A stretch of 64,000 bases of DNA from an uncultured Alistipes sp. (GCA_900550925.1 URTU01000003.1:1-64000); one strand, 5' to 3'; shown: positions 32,711-42,111, counted from the first letter of the stretch. Numbers and translations: made by a program. Notes: generated by a model from the letters alone, not told the origin.

Positions 32711-33436
32711 ATGGCTTTTGCCCCCGCCAAGGGTATGACACCAAAACCCCATACCCCACCGCTCTCAAAACCGGCCCTGCGGCTGCTGCACGGTTTCGAC
32801 TGGGCTACACTCGCCGGCGGAGTGATCATTCTGCTCTCACTCTCGTACGACATCATTCACAACCGAGGATATGTCCTCTCACCGGCATACCTCGACATAC
32901 AGCTCATCGTTTGCATGGTCTTCATCGGCGACTTCATCGTCCACTGGCTCTCCGCCCCCGATCCGGCCCGATATTTCCGCCGTAATGTCATATTCCTGCT
33001 GGTGTCGATCCCGTTCCTGAACATCGTACACTGGTGCGGAGCAACCCCCTCGCGCGACTGGAACATAATCCTCAAGGCCGCTCCCCTAATCCGAAGCCTC
33101 GCCTCGGTAGTGATCGTCGCCGGATGGCTCGCCCGCCGCCGGATAAGACAACTCTTCGCATCGTACCTCTTCATCGTGACAGCCTTCACCTACATCGCCG
33201 CCCTCATCTTCTACTGCTACGAAATAGACCTGAACCCGAAACTCGACGGATTCGGGAACGCCCTCTGGTGGGCATGGATGAATGTCACCACCGTCGGCGC
33301 CGAAATATTCCCCGTAACGGCCGTCGGGAAGGTCGTATGCGTACTGCTGCCCAGCCTCGGGATGATGATGTTCCCGATCTTCACGATCTACGTCACCGAC
33401 CTGATCACAAACCGCAAGACCGGCAAAGATTCATAA
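32711..33436 (+). CDS. Voltage-gated-like ion channel with atypical selectivity filter
   Basis: The 241-residue protein has about six hydrophobic segments in the order of a 6-TM channel. The pore helix and filter come near the end: NALWWAWMNVTTVGAEIFPVT, followed by a last helix (KVVCVLLPSLGMMMFPIFTIYV). The position and the TTVG stretch match the potassium channel filter TVGYGD, but Tyr-Gly-Asp is replaced by Ala-Glu-Ile. The S4-like segment has Arg residues (ARRRIRQLF). No cytosolic RCK domain is present. An ion-channel fold is likely; potassium selectivity is doubtful. Confidence 0.75.
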   Translation: MAFAPAKGMTPKPHTPPLSKPALRLLHGFDWATLAGGVIILLSLSYDIIHNRGYVLSPAYLDIQLIVCMVFIGDFIVHWLSAPDPARYFRRNVIFLLVSIPFLNIVHWCGATPSRDWNIILKAAPLIRSLASVVIVAGWLARRRIRQLFASYLFIVTAFTYIAALIFYCYEIDLNPKLDGFGNALWWAWMNVTTVGAEIFPVTAVGKVVCVLLPSLGMMMFPIFTIYVTDLITNRKTGKDS

Positions 33437-33481
33437 CATCCCCACCTAAAGCACAGTCGCCTCGTTCCGGCCCAGGAACAC

Positions 33482-33901
33482 CTATTTGCGAGACTTGAGC
33501 AGGTCGCGGATCTCGGTCAGCAGCTGCTCCTCCTTCGACGGTGCAGGGGCCGGAGCAGGAGCCGCCTCAGCCTCCTTCTTACGCATCAGCATGTTCATCA
33601 CCTTGACCAGCGCAAAGACGCATGCCGCCAGTATAAGGAAATCGATACATGTCTGGATGAATGCCCCGTACCGCCATGTCACGGCTTCGGCCCCCTTCGC
33701 CACGGCCTCGGGATTGAGCACCACCGACAGCGATGAAAAGTCGGTACCGCCGAGCAGCACCCCTATCGGCGGCATCAGAATATCGTTCACGACCGACGAT
33801 ACCACCTTTCCGAAAGCACCGCCGATGATAACGCCGACAGCCATGTCGACCACATTGCCTTTCAGAGCGAAAGCCTTGAATTCCTGAAGTATCTTACTCA
33901 T
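33482..33901 (-). CDS. mscL: Large-conductance mechanosensitive channel MscL
   Basis: The 139-residue protein has the MscL amphipathic N-terminus and TM1 ([39 protein letters not shown]). TM2 is at about residues 85-105 ([20 protein letters not shown]), and the cytosolic helix bundle ends [17 protein letters not shown]. An Ala-Pro stretch precedes the bundle. It opens under membrane tension to release solutes. It is monocistronic and faces the ion-channel gene tail to tail. Confidence 0.95.
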   Translation of the reverse strand: MSKILQEFKAFALKGNVVDMAVGVIIGGAFGKVVSSVVNDILMPPIGVLLGGTDFSSLSVVLNPEAVAKGAEAVTWRYGAFIQTCIDFLILAACVFALVKVMNMLMRKKEAEAAPAPAPAPSKEEQLLTEIRDLLKSRK

Positions 33902-33932
33902 ATTTACTGTATGATTTTGTAATACGCTTTTA

Positions 33933-33940
33933 CAAAAATA
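33933..33940 (-). promoter_or_regulatory. Candidate -7 box for mscL
   Basis: TATTTTTG on the minus strand, 32 nt upstream of the ATG at 33901, matches TAnnTTTG. No -33 TTTG at the right distance. Confidence 0.4.
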
Positions 33941-34090
33941 ACAACAATCGTGTCAACAGTCGCCATTCCCGGACAAAATCTCACGCTCAATATTATGAAT
34001 TCTCGCAAAAAAAGCGATCTTTTTTCAACAAATCGCAATAATTATCCAATTTTAGGCTAAATTTTATTATGAGTTTTGCGAAAATAGTTT

Positions 34091-34098
34091 TAATTTTG
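34091..34098 (+). promoter_or_regulatory. Candidate -7 box for the carboxyltransferase gene
   Basis: TAATTTTG lies 57 nt upstream of the ATG at 34156. The upstream region is very AT-rich, but no TTTG sits 19-21 nt away. Confidence 0.35.
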
Positions 34099-34155
34099 TT
34101 TTTACGCTAAGGCGTACGGAATGTTAATTCGGCAGTAACAACTAATTTTATAGCT

Positions 34156-36015
34156 ATGGCAAAGAAACTTAAAATCAGAGACCTCACGTTGCGCGACGGC
34201 CAGCAGTCGGCATTCGCTACCCGACTCAATCAGGCTCAGGTAGACCGTGTACTTCCTTTCTACAAAGATGCCAACTTCTATGCAATGGAAGTCTGGGGCG
34301 GCGCCGTACCCGATTCGGTGATGAGATACCTCAACGAAAACCCCTGGACAAGACTCGAATCTATCAAAGCCCAGATCGGCGACGTATCAAAACTCACCGC
34401 TCTCTCGCGCGGCCGTAACCTGTTCGGCTACAGCCCGTATACCGATGAAATCATCGACGGTTTCTGCCGTAATTCGATCGCAAGCGGCCTCGGTATCATG
34501 CGTATATTCGACGCCCTGAACGACGTGAACAACGTAAAGTCAACTATCAAATATGTCAAACAGTACGGCGGTATAGCCGACTGCGCCGTCTGCTACACTA
34601 TCGACCCCAAATATCCCAAAATCGGATTCTTCGGCCGGCTCATGGGTAAAAAGAACCCTAAACCCGTATTCACCGACGCATATTTCCTCGACAAGGCCAA
34701 ACAGATGGAGGCCCTCGGCGCCGACATGATAACAATCAAGGATATGAGCGGTCTGATCCCGCCAAAACGCGTCGCCGGACTCATCCGCCTCTTCAAGCAG
34801 AACCTCAAGGTCCCCGTCGATTTCCATACTCACTGTACCCCCGGTTACGGTCTGGCTTCCGTTGTCGCAGCCATCAACGCCGGTGCCGACATCGTCGATA
34901 CGAACATCTGGAACTTCGCAGGCGGCCCGGCTGCCCCGGCTATCGAACTCATATATATCTTCTGCAAGAAGATGGGTATCGAACTCGATATCGACATGAA
35001 TGCCGTAGCAAAGATCAACAAGGAACTGCTCACGATCCGCAAGGAACTCGAAGCCTACGATGCCGTAAAACAGTTCCCAAAACCTTTCAACCCGCTCACC
35101 GACCAGATCCCCGCCGAAATCGATGCCGAATTCGACCGCGCTATCAAGGCCGCACAGCAGGATGACGAGGATACGATGCTCGACGCCTGCCACAAGATCG
35201 AGAAATACTTCAACTTCCCGGCGCCCAACGAACTCGTACAGAAGGCCGAGATCCCGGGCGGTATGTACACCAACATGGTGGCACAGCTCAAACAGCTCAA
35301 GTGCGAACATATCCTGCCCAAGGCCATGGAGCTGATTCCTACGGTGCGGCTGGCTGCAGGTCTGCCGCCCCTGGTTACCCCGACTTCGCAGATCGTCGGC
35401 GCACAGGCCGTGAACTGCGCCCTCGACCTGATGAACGGAAAACCGATGTACACCACAAAGAGCAACCAGTTCGTCAACCTCGTAAAGGGCGAATATGGCA
35501 AGACCCCCGTCGAGATAGATCCCGAATTCCGATTCAAGATTGCCGGCGTCCGCGAAGAGACTCCGTACGACACCTCGAAATATCAGATGCAGCCCAATCC
35601 GGTGCTCGAAGAGTATGGTGGCGTTAAGCTGGCCGCCAACGAGAAGGAGGTTCTTCTGCTCGAACTCTTCCCGATGGTTGCCAAGACCTTCCTCACCAAC
35701 CAGAAGAAGGCTGCCTGGGAGGCCGAAAAGGCTGCCGAAGCTGCTGCGGCTCCCGAGGAAAAGAAGGAGGAACCCGCAGCTCCGAAACACGATCCCGTAA
35801 CCGGTCCGACGGTAAATGCACCGCTGCCGGGTCGCGTGCTCGACATCAAGGTCAAGGTTGGCGACGCTGTCAAGGCCGGCCAGGAGGTTGCGATACTCGA
35901 AGCCATGAAGATGGAGAACTCGATCACCTCGGATCAGGCCGGAACCGTAAAACAGATTCTGGTTGAGGTCGGCGACAACGTCCCGACAGATGCCCAGCTG
36001 ATCGAACTCGAATAG
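34156..36015 (+). CDS. Oxaloacetate decarboxylase alpha / pyruvate carboxylase B-type biotin protein
   Basis: The 619-residue protein has an N-terminal DRE-TIM carboxyltransferase domain (LRDGQQSAFATR at residues 13-24, ITIKDMSG with the carbamylated-Lys region, DFHTHCTPG as metal ligands). An Ala/Glu/Lys-rich linker runs about 525-550. The C-terminal biotinyl domain has EAMKM, with biotinyl Lys585. It moves a carboxyl group between oxaloacetate/pyruvate and biotin. No beta or gamma subunits of a sodium pump are adjacent, so membrane coupling cannot be inferred from context. A methylmalonyl-CoA-type partner elsewhere remains possible. It is monocistronic with a strong terminator. Confidence 0.9.
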   Translation: MAKKLKIRDLTLRDGQQSAFATRLNQAQVDRVLPFYKDANFYAMEVWGGAVPDSVMRYLNENPWTRLESIKAQIGDVSKLTALSRGRNLFGYSPYTDEIIDGFCRNSIASGLGIMRIFDALNDVNNVKSTIKYVKQYGGIADCAVCYTIDPKYPKIGFFGRLMGKKNPKPVFTDAYFLDKAKQMEALGADMITIKDMSGLIPPKRVAGLIRLFKQNLKVPVDFHTHCTPGYGLASVVAAINAGADIVDTNIWNFAGGPAAPAIELIYIFCKKMGIELDIDMNAVAKINKELLTIRKELEAYDAVKQFPKPFNPLTDQIPAEIDAEFDRAIKAAQQDDEDTMLDACHKIEKYFNFPAPNELVQKAEIPGGMYTNMVAQLKQLKCEHILPKAMELIPTVRLAAGLPPLVTPTSQIVGAQAVNCALDLMNGKPMYTTKSNQFVNLVKGEYGKTPVEIDPEFRFKIAGVREETPYDTSKYQMQPNPVLEEYGGVKLAANEKEVLLLELFPMVAKTFLTNQKKAAWEAEKAAEAAAAPEEKKEEPAAPKHDPVTGPTVNAPLPGRVLDIKVKVGDAVKAGQEVAILEAMKMENSITSDQAGTVKQILVEVGDNVPTDAQLIELE

Positions 36016-36061
36016 ACAAGTTATCGAACAGACCTGCGCTCGGACAGAGCATCATAAATCG

Positions 36062-36105
36062 AAAAAAACCGGTCCTGCGGCACATGCCCGGGCCGGTTTT
36101 TTTAT
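36062..36105 (+). terminator. Terminator after the carboxyltransferase gene
   Basis: An A-run and ACCGGTCC pair with GGGCCGGT (one G-U), followed by seven T residues, 47 nt after the stop. Confidence 0.8.
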
Positions 36106-36133
36106 GGTATATTCCTTATCGTAAACTCACGCT

Positions 36134-36214
36134 TTATTTTACACTCCACGCACCGGACGGTTATTTTACACTCCGCGCACCGGACGGTTATTTTACACTC
36201 CGCGCACCGGACGG
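36134..36214 (+). repeat. 27-bp tandem repeat, three copies
   Basis: Three 27-nt units (36134-36160, 36161-36187, 36188-36214) start TTATTTTACACTCC and end CACCGGACGG. Copies two and three are identical; copy one differs at one base. The array is intergenic, between two terminators. Confidence 0.9.
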
Positions 36215-36344
36215 CCAGAGCCTCACCATTCTGCCGAAGCCGGGATACAGCCGGAATACAACCCCACGCCCCCTGCACCCAGACCTCACACATGCACCAC
36301 TGCACCCAATACATAAACACAACTCATCCCTTCTCTCCACACAA

Positions 36345-36383
36345 AAAAGTTCAGGCCGGAGTTGACCTCCGGCCCGAACTTTT
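36345..36383 (-). terminator. Terminator of the etf/acyl-CoA dehydrogenase operon
   Basis: A 16-bp stem with one mismatch (36345-36360 with 36368-36383) has A/T runs at both ends, 17 nt beyond the dehydrogenase stop. Confidence 0.8.
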
Positions 36384-36400
36384 TCACTGCAACCTAAGGC

Positions 36401-38119
36401 CTAAGCCTCGATCGACTTGAACAGGTCGACATCGCTGCCGTCCGAATTCTCGATATACGTTGCCGCAGCCTTGACATTTGCCTCGGCCAGCTTCGCGTAG
36501 ATGCGTGCCGAATCGTAATATTCGTCCGACTCGGTAGCCTGGCGCACCAGAAGATAGGTGATTGCCATGTGTCCGGCCATCTCGACCAGTCGGCGGGCAT
36601 GGAAGTCCTTGTAGCCGGAAACCTCCTTGTCAATAGCCGTAACCTTCTCAACAGCCTTCTCGAATGCCTCACGCATCTCCACCAGCTTTGCACATACCTC
36701 GCTCAGGTCGCTGCGGTAAGTGCCCTGCTCGTAAACCTTGATCTGTTCGAGATAGGTACCCTTGGTGATGTGGTTGATCGCCGCAACAACCTGCAACTGC
36801 GACGTTCCCTCGTAAATGTTCGTAATACGTGCATCGCGGTAGAGGCGCTCAACCGGATAATCCTTCATGAAGCCCGAACCGCCGTGTACCTGAATGGCAT
36901 CGTAGGTCAGCTGGTTGCAATATTCCGATGCGAAGAGTTTCAGCAGCGGCGTGAAACCGTCGGCCAATCTGTTATAAGCCTTCATCTCGGCACGCTCCTC
37001 CGGCTCCAGCGAACGCTCGTGGCTGATGTGCGTATACTGCTTGTAGATCTCCACGAAACGGGTCGTCTCATAAAGCAGCGCACGCGCTCCCTGCAACTTG
37101 GCCTTCATGTTGCTCAGAATCTCCGAGATAGCCGCGAACTGTATGATCGGCTTGCCGAACTGCTCGCGCTCATGGGCATACTTCAGGGCCTCGCGGTAGG
37201 CTGCCTCGCAAAGGCCGACGCTCTGTGCGCCGATACCCAGACGGGCGGCATTCATCAGGCTCATCACATATTTGATAAGGCCCATCTTGCGGTCACCGAC
37301 CAGCTGCGCAGGTGCATTGTTGAAGACCAGCTCACATGTCGGCGAGCCCTTGATACCCAACTTGTTTTCGATACGGCGAACCTTGACGCCGCCGTCACGC
37401 TTGTCGTAAACCAGCATCGACAGTCCGCGGGCATCGGTCGTACCCTCTTCGGTACGTGCCAGAACCAGCGAGATGTCACCGTCTCCGTTGGTGATGAAAC
37501 GTTTCACGCCGTTCAGCAGCCATACCTTGCGCTCCTCGCACCACGTTGCCTTCAACATCACGGCACCCAGGTCGCTGCCGGCATCGGGCTCGGTCAGGTC
37601 CATGGCGCACGTCGCCCCGCGCGAAACCATCGGCAGGAACTTCTGCTTCTGCTCCTCGCTCGCAAATTCATTCAACGTCTCGGCACAGTCCTGCAGGCCC
37701 CAGATGTTCTCGAAACCGGCATCGGCACGTGCAACCATCTCATTGGCCATCACGAAGCAGACCAGCGGGAAGTTCAGACCCTCGTACTTTCGCGGCAGGG
37801 TCAGGCCGCCCAAACCGGCATCATTAATAGCCTTGAGGTTGCGCGAGGTTCCGGCCGCATAGACCACATGGTCATCGACAACCTTCGGTCCCTCCTTGTC
37901 GACATCCTCTGCATTGGGAGCAATCACGTCGCCGCAGATCTCACCCGTGATCTCCATCACGCGGCGATACGAATCCATAGCATCCTCGAAATCCTGAGGT
38001 GCATAGTCGTAGAGATCCTTGTCGGCGAAATTACGTTCTTTCAGTTCCACGATCTTGCGCATCAGCGGGTGCGTAAGATGGTACTGCAAATCCTTGTTAT
38101 CTAAGAAAAAGTTTGCCAT
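36401..38119 (-). CDS. Acyl-CoA dehydrogenase (long form)
   Basis: The 572-residue protein contains the acyl-CoA dehydrogenase core: the FAD-binding AMDLTEPDAGSDLGAV, FITNGDGDISLVLART, and the catalytic base region RITNIYEGTSQLQ. It is about 190 residues longer than ordinary acyl-CoA dehydrogenases. The extra part is a C-terminal helical domain, plus an N-terminal LDNKDLQYHL segment, as in the larger forms that pair with EtfAB in anaerobes. It oxidises (or, with bifurcating Etf, reduces) short-chain acyl-CoA. It is the last gene of the operon etfB-etfA-exported protein-dehydrogenase. Confidence 0.92.
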   Translation of the reverse strand: MANFFLDNKDLQYHLTHPLMRKIVELKERNFADKDLYDYAPQDFEDAMDSYRRVMEITGEICGDVIAPNAEDVDKEGPKVVDDHVVYAAGTSRNLKAINDAGLGGLTLPRKYEGLNFPLVCFVMANEMVARADAGFENIWGLQDCAETLNEFASEEQKQKFLPMVSRGATCAMDLTEPDAGSDLGAVMLKATWCEERKVWLLNGVKRFITNGDGDISLVLARTEEGTTDARGLSMLVYDKRDGGVKVRRIENKLGIKGSPTCELVFNNAPAQLVGDRKMGLIKYVMSLMNAARLGIGAQSVGLCEAAYREALKYAHEREQFGKPIIQFAAISEILSNMKAKLQGARALLYETTRFVEIYKQYTHISHERSLEPEERAEMKAYNRLADGFTPLLKLFASEYCNQLTYDAIQVHGGSGFMKDYPVERLYRDARITNIYEGTSQLQVVAAINHITKGTYLEQIKVYEQGTYRSDLSEVCAKLVEMREAFEKAVEKVTAIDKEVSGYKDFHARRLVEMAGHMAITYLLVRQATESDEYYDSARIYAKLAEANVKAAATYIENSDGSDVDLFKSIEA

Positions 38120-38136
38120 AACTCTAATTTCTGTTT

Positions 38137-38835
38137 TTATTGTTTCTCCTGTTTTTCGGTCAGCACGACCCCTATCACATAGAAGTGCGGCACGTTGGCG
38201 ACGATTTCACTCGAGAGGTCGGGTGCGATCTCACGTTCGCCGCAGAATCGTACCAGGTTCGCCCTCTCGTCATACCAGAACGAGCCGTAAAAGACCAGCG
38301 GTATGAACCGGCCCGGTTCAAAGCCATCGATCCGGAACGGACGCGCTCCATAGTTGTAAAAGGTTCTGTCAGGCGTCACGACCGGCTTCAACGACAAAGG
38401 CCAGCCCATACGCCCCATTCCTGCAAGGCTGATCGACACGTTTGCCGTCGAATCCTCTTCCGAGGGGTAGAACCCTATGGTCAGGCTCTCGGCCTGTCGG
38501 AGTACCCCCGCTTCGGGATCGGCCATATCCTCGGGTCGGACGTCACCACGCTGCTCCTCTGGGAAATCGGTCAGCAGGAGCTTGTTGACGCCCATGTGGC
38601 CGACAACATCGCCACCCTCAACCCGTTTGCCGTCCACATACTCCTCGATCCGGAAAGAAACGTCGTAACGGCCTGCGAGGAAATCCCGCAAATCGAAACT
38701 GTACGCCTCGTAACCGGCCGCCTCGAGAAGTACCCGGTAATCCTCGAAACCGGCTTCGCGGGGACGTATCTCCTGAGCCTGCGCCCGGCAACAGAGTGCC
38801 GCCGTCAAAAGACCTATGAACAGGATCTTACGCAT
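38137..38835 (-). CDS. Exported protein of unknown function within the etf operon
   Basis: The 232-residue protein has a clear signal peptide (MRKILFIGLLTAALCCRAQAQ). The mature part has an alternating beta pattern with DVSFRIEEYVDGKRVEG and FIPLVFYGSFWYDE, but no catalytic motif. It resembles uncharacterised Bacteroidetes proteins of the DUF5041 kind; that name is tentative. It is tightly packed: 3 nt after the etfA stop and 17 nt before the acyl-CoA dehydrogenase start. Position suggests cotranscription with cytosolic electron-transfer genes, although the product is exported. Confidence 0.6.
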   Translation of the reverse strand: MRKILFIGLLTAALCCRAQAQEIRPREAGFEDYRVLLEAAGYEAYSFDLRDFLAGRYDVSFRIEEYVDGKRVEGGDVVGHMGVNKLLLTDFPEEQRGDVRPEDMADPEAGVLRQAESLTIGFYPSEEDSTANVSISLAGMGRMGWPLSLKPVVTPDRTFYNYGARPFRIDGFEPGRFIPLVFYGSFWYDERANLVRFCGEREIAPDLSSEIVANVPHFYVIGVVLTEKQEKQ

Positions 38836-38838
38836 CTG

Positions 38839-39858
38839 TTATTTCGAATTCTGTTTGTAGTACTTGATCATCTTCGGGATGACGTCGTTCACGTCGCCCA
38901 CGATGGCGTAGTCGGCGATCTTGTTGATCGGAGCATCGGGATCGGTATTGATCGAGATGATCATCGACGACTGGTCCATACCGGCCGTGTGCTGGATCTG
39001 TCCCGAAATACCGCAGGCGATGTAGAGCTTCGGACGTACCGTAACACCCGTCTGTCCAACCTGACGCGCATGGTCCGTGAATCCGGCATCGACCGCAGCA
39101 CGGCTTGCACCCACTTCGGCACCCAGCACGTCAGCCAGCTGGTGAACCAGCGCGAAGTTCTCCTTCGAACCCATTCCGTAACCGCCGGCAACGATGACGC
39201 TCGCACCCTTGATGTTGATCTTGCGCTCCTCGATCTGACGCTCGACGATCTTGACCGCCAGATCCGTGTCGCGTACCATGCCGCGCCATGCGATCTCCTT
39301 CACCTCGGCCTTGCCGGCTGCGGGGGCGAACTCCTTCTTCATGACACCCTCGCGCACGGTAGCCATCTGCGGACGGTGGTCGGGATTGACGATCGTCGCG
39401 ATGATGTTGCCGCCGAAGGCCGGTCGTATCTGATAGAGCAGATTCTTGTACTCCTTACCCGTCTTGGCATCCTTGTGGTCGCCGATCACCAGGCTCGTAC
39501 AGTCGGCCGTCAGACCGCTGTGCAGCGTCGACGATACGCGCGGCGCAAGGTCACGCCCTACCGGCGTAGCTCCGAAAAGAACGATCTGCGGTTTCTGCTC
39601 CTCGATCAGACCGCACATCACGGCGCAGTGCGGCAGCGTACGGTACGGTGCCAGCTCCTCGCCGTCGGCTACCCATACGGTATCGGCACCGTACTTGGCC
39701 AACTCCTGCTCGATGCCCGACAGGGAGTGGCCGATGGCCACAGCCTCGATCTTGCATCCCAACGTCGCAGCCAGCTCGCGGCCCTTGGTCAAAAGCTCAA
39801 GGCTCACGTCGGCTATCTGCCCGTTCTCAATTTCGCAATATACAAATATATTATTCAT
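38839..39858 (-). CDS. etfA: Electron transfer flavoprotein alpha subunit
   Basis: The start at 39858 (MNNIFVYCEIENGQ) is preceded by AAGGAG at a spacing of 9 nt. An ATG seven codons upstream overlaps the etfB stop but has no such site. The product has 339 residues. The C-terminal FAD domain shows VIVAGGYGMGSKENF, the conserved ASRAAVDAGF, QVGQTGVTVRPKLYIACGISGQIQH and INTDPDAPINKIADYAIVGD. With EtfB it shuttles electrons between acyl-CoA dehydrogenase and other redox partners. Confidence 0.95.
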   Translation of the reverse strand: MNNIFVYCEIENGQIADVSLELLTKGRELAATLGCKIEAVAIGHSLSGIEQELAKYGADTVWVADGEELAPYRTLPHCAVMCGLIEEQKPQIVLFGATPVGRDLAPRVSSTLHSGLTADCTSLVIGDHKDAKTGKEYKNLLYQIRPAFGGNIIATIVNPDHRPQMATVREGVMKKEFAPAAGKAEVKEIAWRGMVRDTDLAVKIVERQIEERKINIKGASVIVAGGYGMGSKENFALVHQLADVLGAEVGASRAAVDAGFTDHARQVGQTGVTVRPKLYIACGISGQIQHTAGMDQSSMIISINTDPDAPINKIADYAIVGDVNDVIPKMIKYYKQNSK

Positions 39859-39878
39859 ACGTCTGTTCTCCTTTTCCA

Positions 39879-40757
39879 TTAACCGAGCGTGTGACTCGAG
39901 ATAAGTTCGACCATCAGTTCATTTATATCCTTGTCGTCGCCCGTAAGCCGCTTCGCCTCCTTGGTCTGGAAAACCACATTCTCGATCTTCTTGACCTTCG
40001 TCGGCGAGCCGTTCAGACCCAGCTGCGACATGTCGGGATCGACATCCGCCGCTCCCCACTCGACTATGTTCAGGTAATCCTTCTCGGAGCAGATCTTCGA
40101 ATAGTCGCTGTCACCGGCAGCAGCCATCTCGCTCGGAGCCATCGCATACTTGTACTTCATCACGCGCTTGGCATTCTTCGGACGGCACTCCGGCGCCGAA
40201 GCGTTAACCGTCATCACCATCGGTATCGGCGAGGTCACAACCTCGGTTCCGTGCTCCAGACGGCGCTTGATGGTGATCGTCTTGCCGTCGAAGGCCATGA
40301 TCTGCTCGGTGTAGGTCACCTGCGGCAAACCGAGCTTCTCGGCAACCTGCGGGCCTACCTGAGCCGTATCACCGTCGATGGCCTGGCGTCCGGCAACGAT
40401 GATGTCGGGATTGATCTTCTTCAGGGCGCATGCCAATGCATACGACGTGGCCAGCGTATCCGAACCGGCAAACTCGCGCCCCGACAGCAGGTAACCGCCA
40501 TCGGCGCCGCGGAACATCGCATCACGAATAATATCGGCCGCACGCTGCGGTCCCATCGTCAGCACATGCACCGTGCTGCCCTCGCACTGATCCTTGAGGT
40601 AAAGCGCCTGCTCAAGCGCGTTGAGGTCCTCGGGGTTGAAGATCGCCGGCAGTGCCGCACGATTCACCGTACCTTCGGCCGTCATGGCATCCTTACCCAC
40701 ATTGCGGGTATCGGGCACCTGCTTGGCAAGCACAATAATTTTCAACTTCTTTTCCAT
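39879..40757 (-). CDS. etfB: Electron transfer flavoprotein beta subunit
   Basis: The 292-residue protein begins MEKKLKIIVLAKQVPDT, followed by the NPEDLNALEQAL helix, VHVLTMGPQRAADIIRDAM, and the AMP/FAD-binding DIIVAGRQAIDGDTAQVGPQ. These are standard EtfB motifs. It is the first of the four-gene operon, 49 nt downstream of purA on the same strand. It may be read from the purA promoter, because no consensus promoter is evident in the gap. Confidence 0.95.
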   Translation of the reverse strand: MEKKLKIIVLAKQVPDTRNVGKDAMTAEGTVNRAALPAIFNPEDLNALEQALYLKDQCEGSTVHVLTMGPQRAADIIRDAMFRGADGGYLLSGREFAGSDTLATSYALACALKKINPDIIVAGRQAIDGDTAQVGPQVAEKLGLPQVTYTEQIMAFDGKTITIKRRLEHGTEVVTSPIPMVMTVNASAPECRPKNAKRVMKYKYAMAPSEMAAAGDSDYSKICSEKDYLNIVEWGAADVDPDMSQLGLNGSPTKVKKIENVVFQTKEAKRLTGDDKDINELMVELISSHTLG

Positions 40758-40806
40758 CTGTATTCAGGTTAATAAACTATTTTGTTGTCTCTTCATTTCG
40801 ATCTCT

Positions 40807-42069
40807 TCAACGTACGATCGTATCCTCGCGGTCGGGACCCACCGAGATGATCTTGACCGGAACACCCGTCTGCTCCTCGATGAACTCGACGTAATGCTTG
40901 AATTCGGCCGGGAAATCCTCGTAACGGCGCACCTTGCTGATATCGCACTTCCAACCCTTGAACTCGCGGTAGACCGGACGCACGTCACCTTCGAGCGAAT
41001 AGGGGAAATAGTCGATGCGCTCGCCGTTGACGTCATAGGCCACGGCGACCTTGATCGTATCGAAATCGTTCATCACGTCCGACTTCATCATGATCAGGGC
41101 CGTAGCGCCGTCGATCATGATCGAATACTTCAGTGCAACCATATCGAGCCATCCGCAGCGGCGTTCGCGGCCCGTTACGGCACCGTACTCATGGCCGATG
41201 TCGCGCAGGCGCTTGCCTGTTTCGTCGAACAGTTCGGTCGGGAAGGGACCGCTGCCCACGCGCGTGCAGTATGCCTTGAAGATGCCGTAGACCTCGCCTA
41301 TGCACTTCGGGGCCACGCCCAGGCCGGTGCAGACACCCGCACAAACCGTATTGGACGAGGTGACGAAGGGATACGAACCGAAATCTATGTCGAGCAACGT
41401 GCCCTGGGCCCCTTCGGCCAGCACGCTGCGGCCGTCGCGAAGCAGGTCGTTGACCATGCGTTCGCTGTCGACGATCCGGAACCGTTTGAGGTATTCGATG
41501 CCCTCCATCCAGCGGGTCTCCAGATCGGCGATATCGTATTTGTAGTTGAGTGATGCCAGGATGGCCTTGTGACGGTCGATCGCCTTGCGGTAAACCGCCT
41601 CGAAATCACCGAAAATGTCCCCTACGCGGACTCCCTGACGGCTGATCTTGTCGGTGTAGGCCGGGCCGATACCCTTGCCCGTGGTGCCGATCTTGCCGCT
41701 ACCCTTGGCCGATTCGTATGCCGCATCAAGAATGCGGTGCGTCGGCAGGATCAGGTGTGCCTTCTTCGAGATGCACAACCGCTCGGTCAGATCGTGACCG
41801 CTCGCCGCAAGCGCCTCGGCCTCCTCCTTGAACAGGATCGGGTCGAGAACCACCCCGTTCCCGATCACGTTGATCTTGCCCCCCTGGAAGATTCCCGACG
41901 GTATCGACCGTAAGATATATTTCTGATTTTCGAATTCGAGCGTGTGTCCTGCGTTCGGCCCTCCCTGGAACCGCGCTACCACATCATAATGAGGTGTTAA
42001 CACGTCGACGACTTTGCCTTTACCCTCGTCCCCCCACTGGAGGCCGAGTACGACATCGACTTTTTTCAT
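40807..42069 (-). CDS. purA: Adenylosuccinate synthetase
   Basis: The start was placed at the ATG at 42069 (MKKVDVVLGLQWGDEGKGK), which carries the GTP-binding P-loop-like motif typical of PurA and lies just below a consensus promoter. This gives 420 residues. Other motifs are GGPNAGHT, TTGKGIGPAYTDKISRQG, EGAQGTLLDIDFGSYPFVTSS and the GRERRCGWLD loop. It forms adenylosuccinate from IMP, aspartate and GTP in purine synthesis. Confidence 0.97.
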   Translation of the reverse strand: MKKVDVVLGLQWGDEGKGKVVDVLTPHYDVVARFQGGPNAGHTLEFENQKYILRSIPSGIFQGGKINVIGNGVVLDPILFKEEAEALAASGHDLTERLCISKKAHLILPTHRILDAAYESAKGSGKIGTTGKGIGPAYTDKISRQGVRVGDIFGDFEAVYRKAIDRHKAILASLNYKYDIADLETRWMEGIEYLKRFRIVDSERMVNDLLRDGRSVLAEGAQGTLLDIDFGSYPFVTSSNTVCAGVCTGLGVAPKCIGEVYGIFKAYCTRVGSGPFPTELFDETGKRLRDIGHEYGAVTGRERRCGWLDMVALKYSIMIDGATALIMMKSDVMNDFDTIKVAVAYDVNGERIDYFPYSLEGDVRPVYREFKGWKCDISKVRRYEDFPAEFKHYVEFIEEQTGVPVKIISVGPDREDTIVR

Positions 42070-42111
42070 CTGCTGAGTTTTAAATTGGTTCTTCGAAACA
42101 CAAATTGCTGT

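Noticed and set aside
31781..36214. Tandem repeats considered as CRISPR arrays
   Set aside because: Units are directly adjacent with no spacers, and no cas genes are present.
36084..36365. Possible 93-residue protein with YFTLRAPDG repeats
   Set aside because: Its start lies in the terminator of the preceding gene, it has no promoter, and the repeats are a DNA-level minisatellite.
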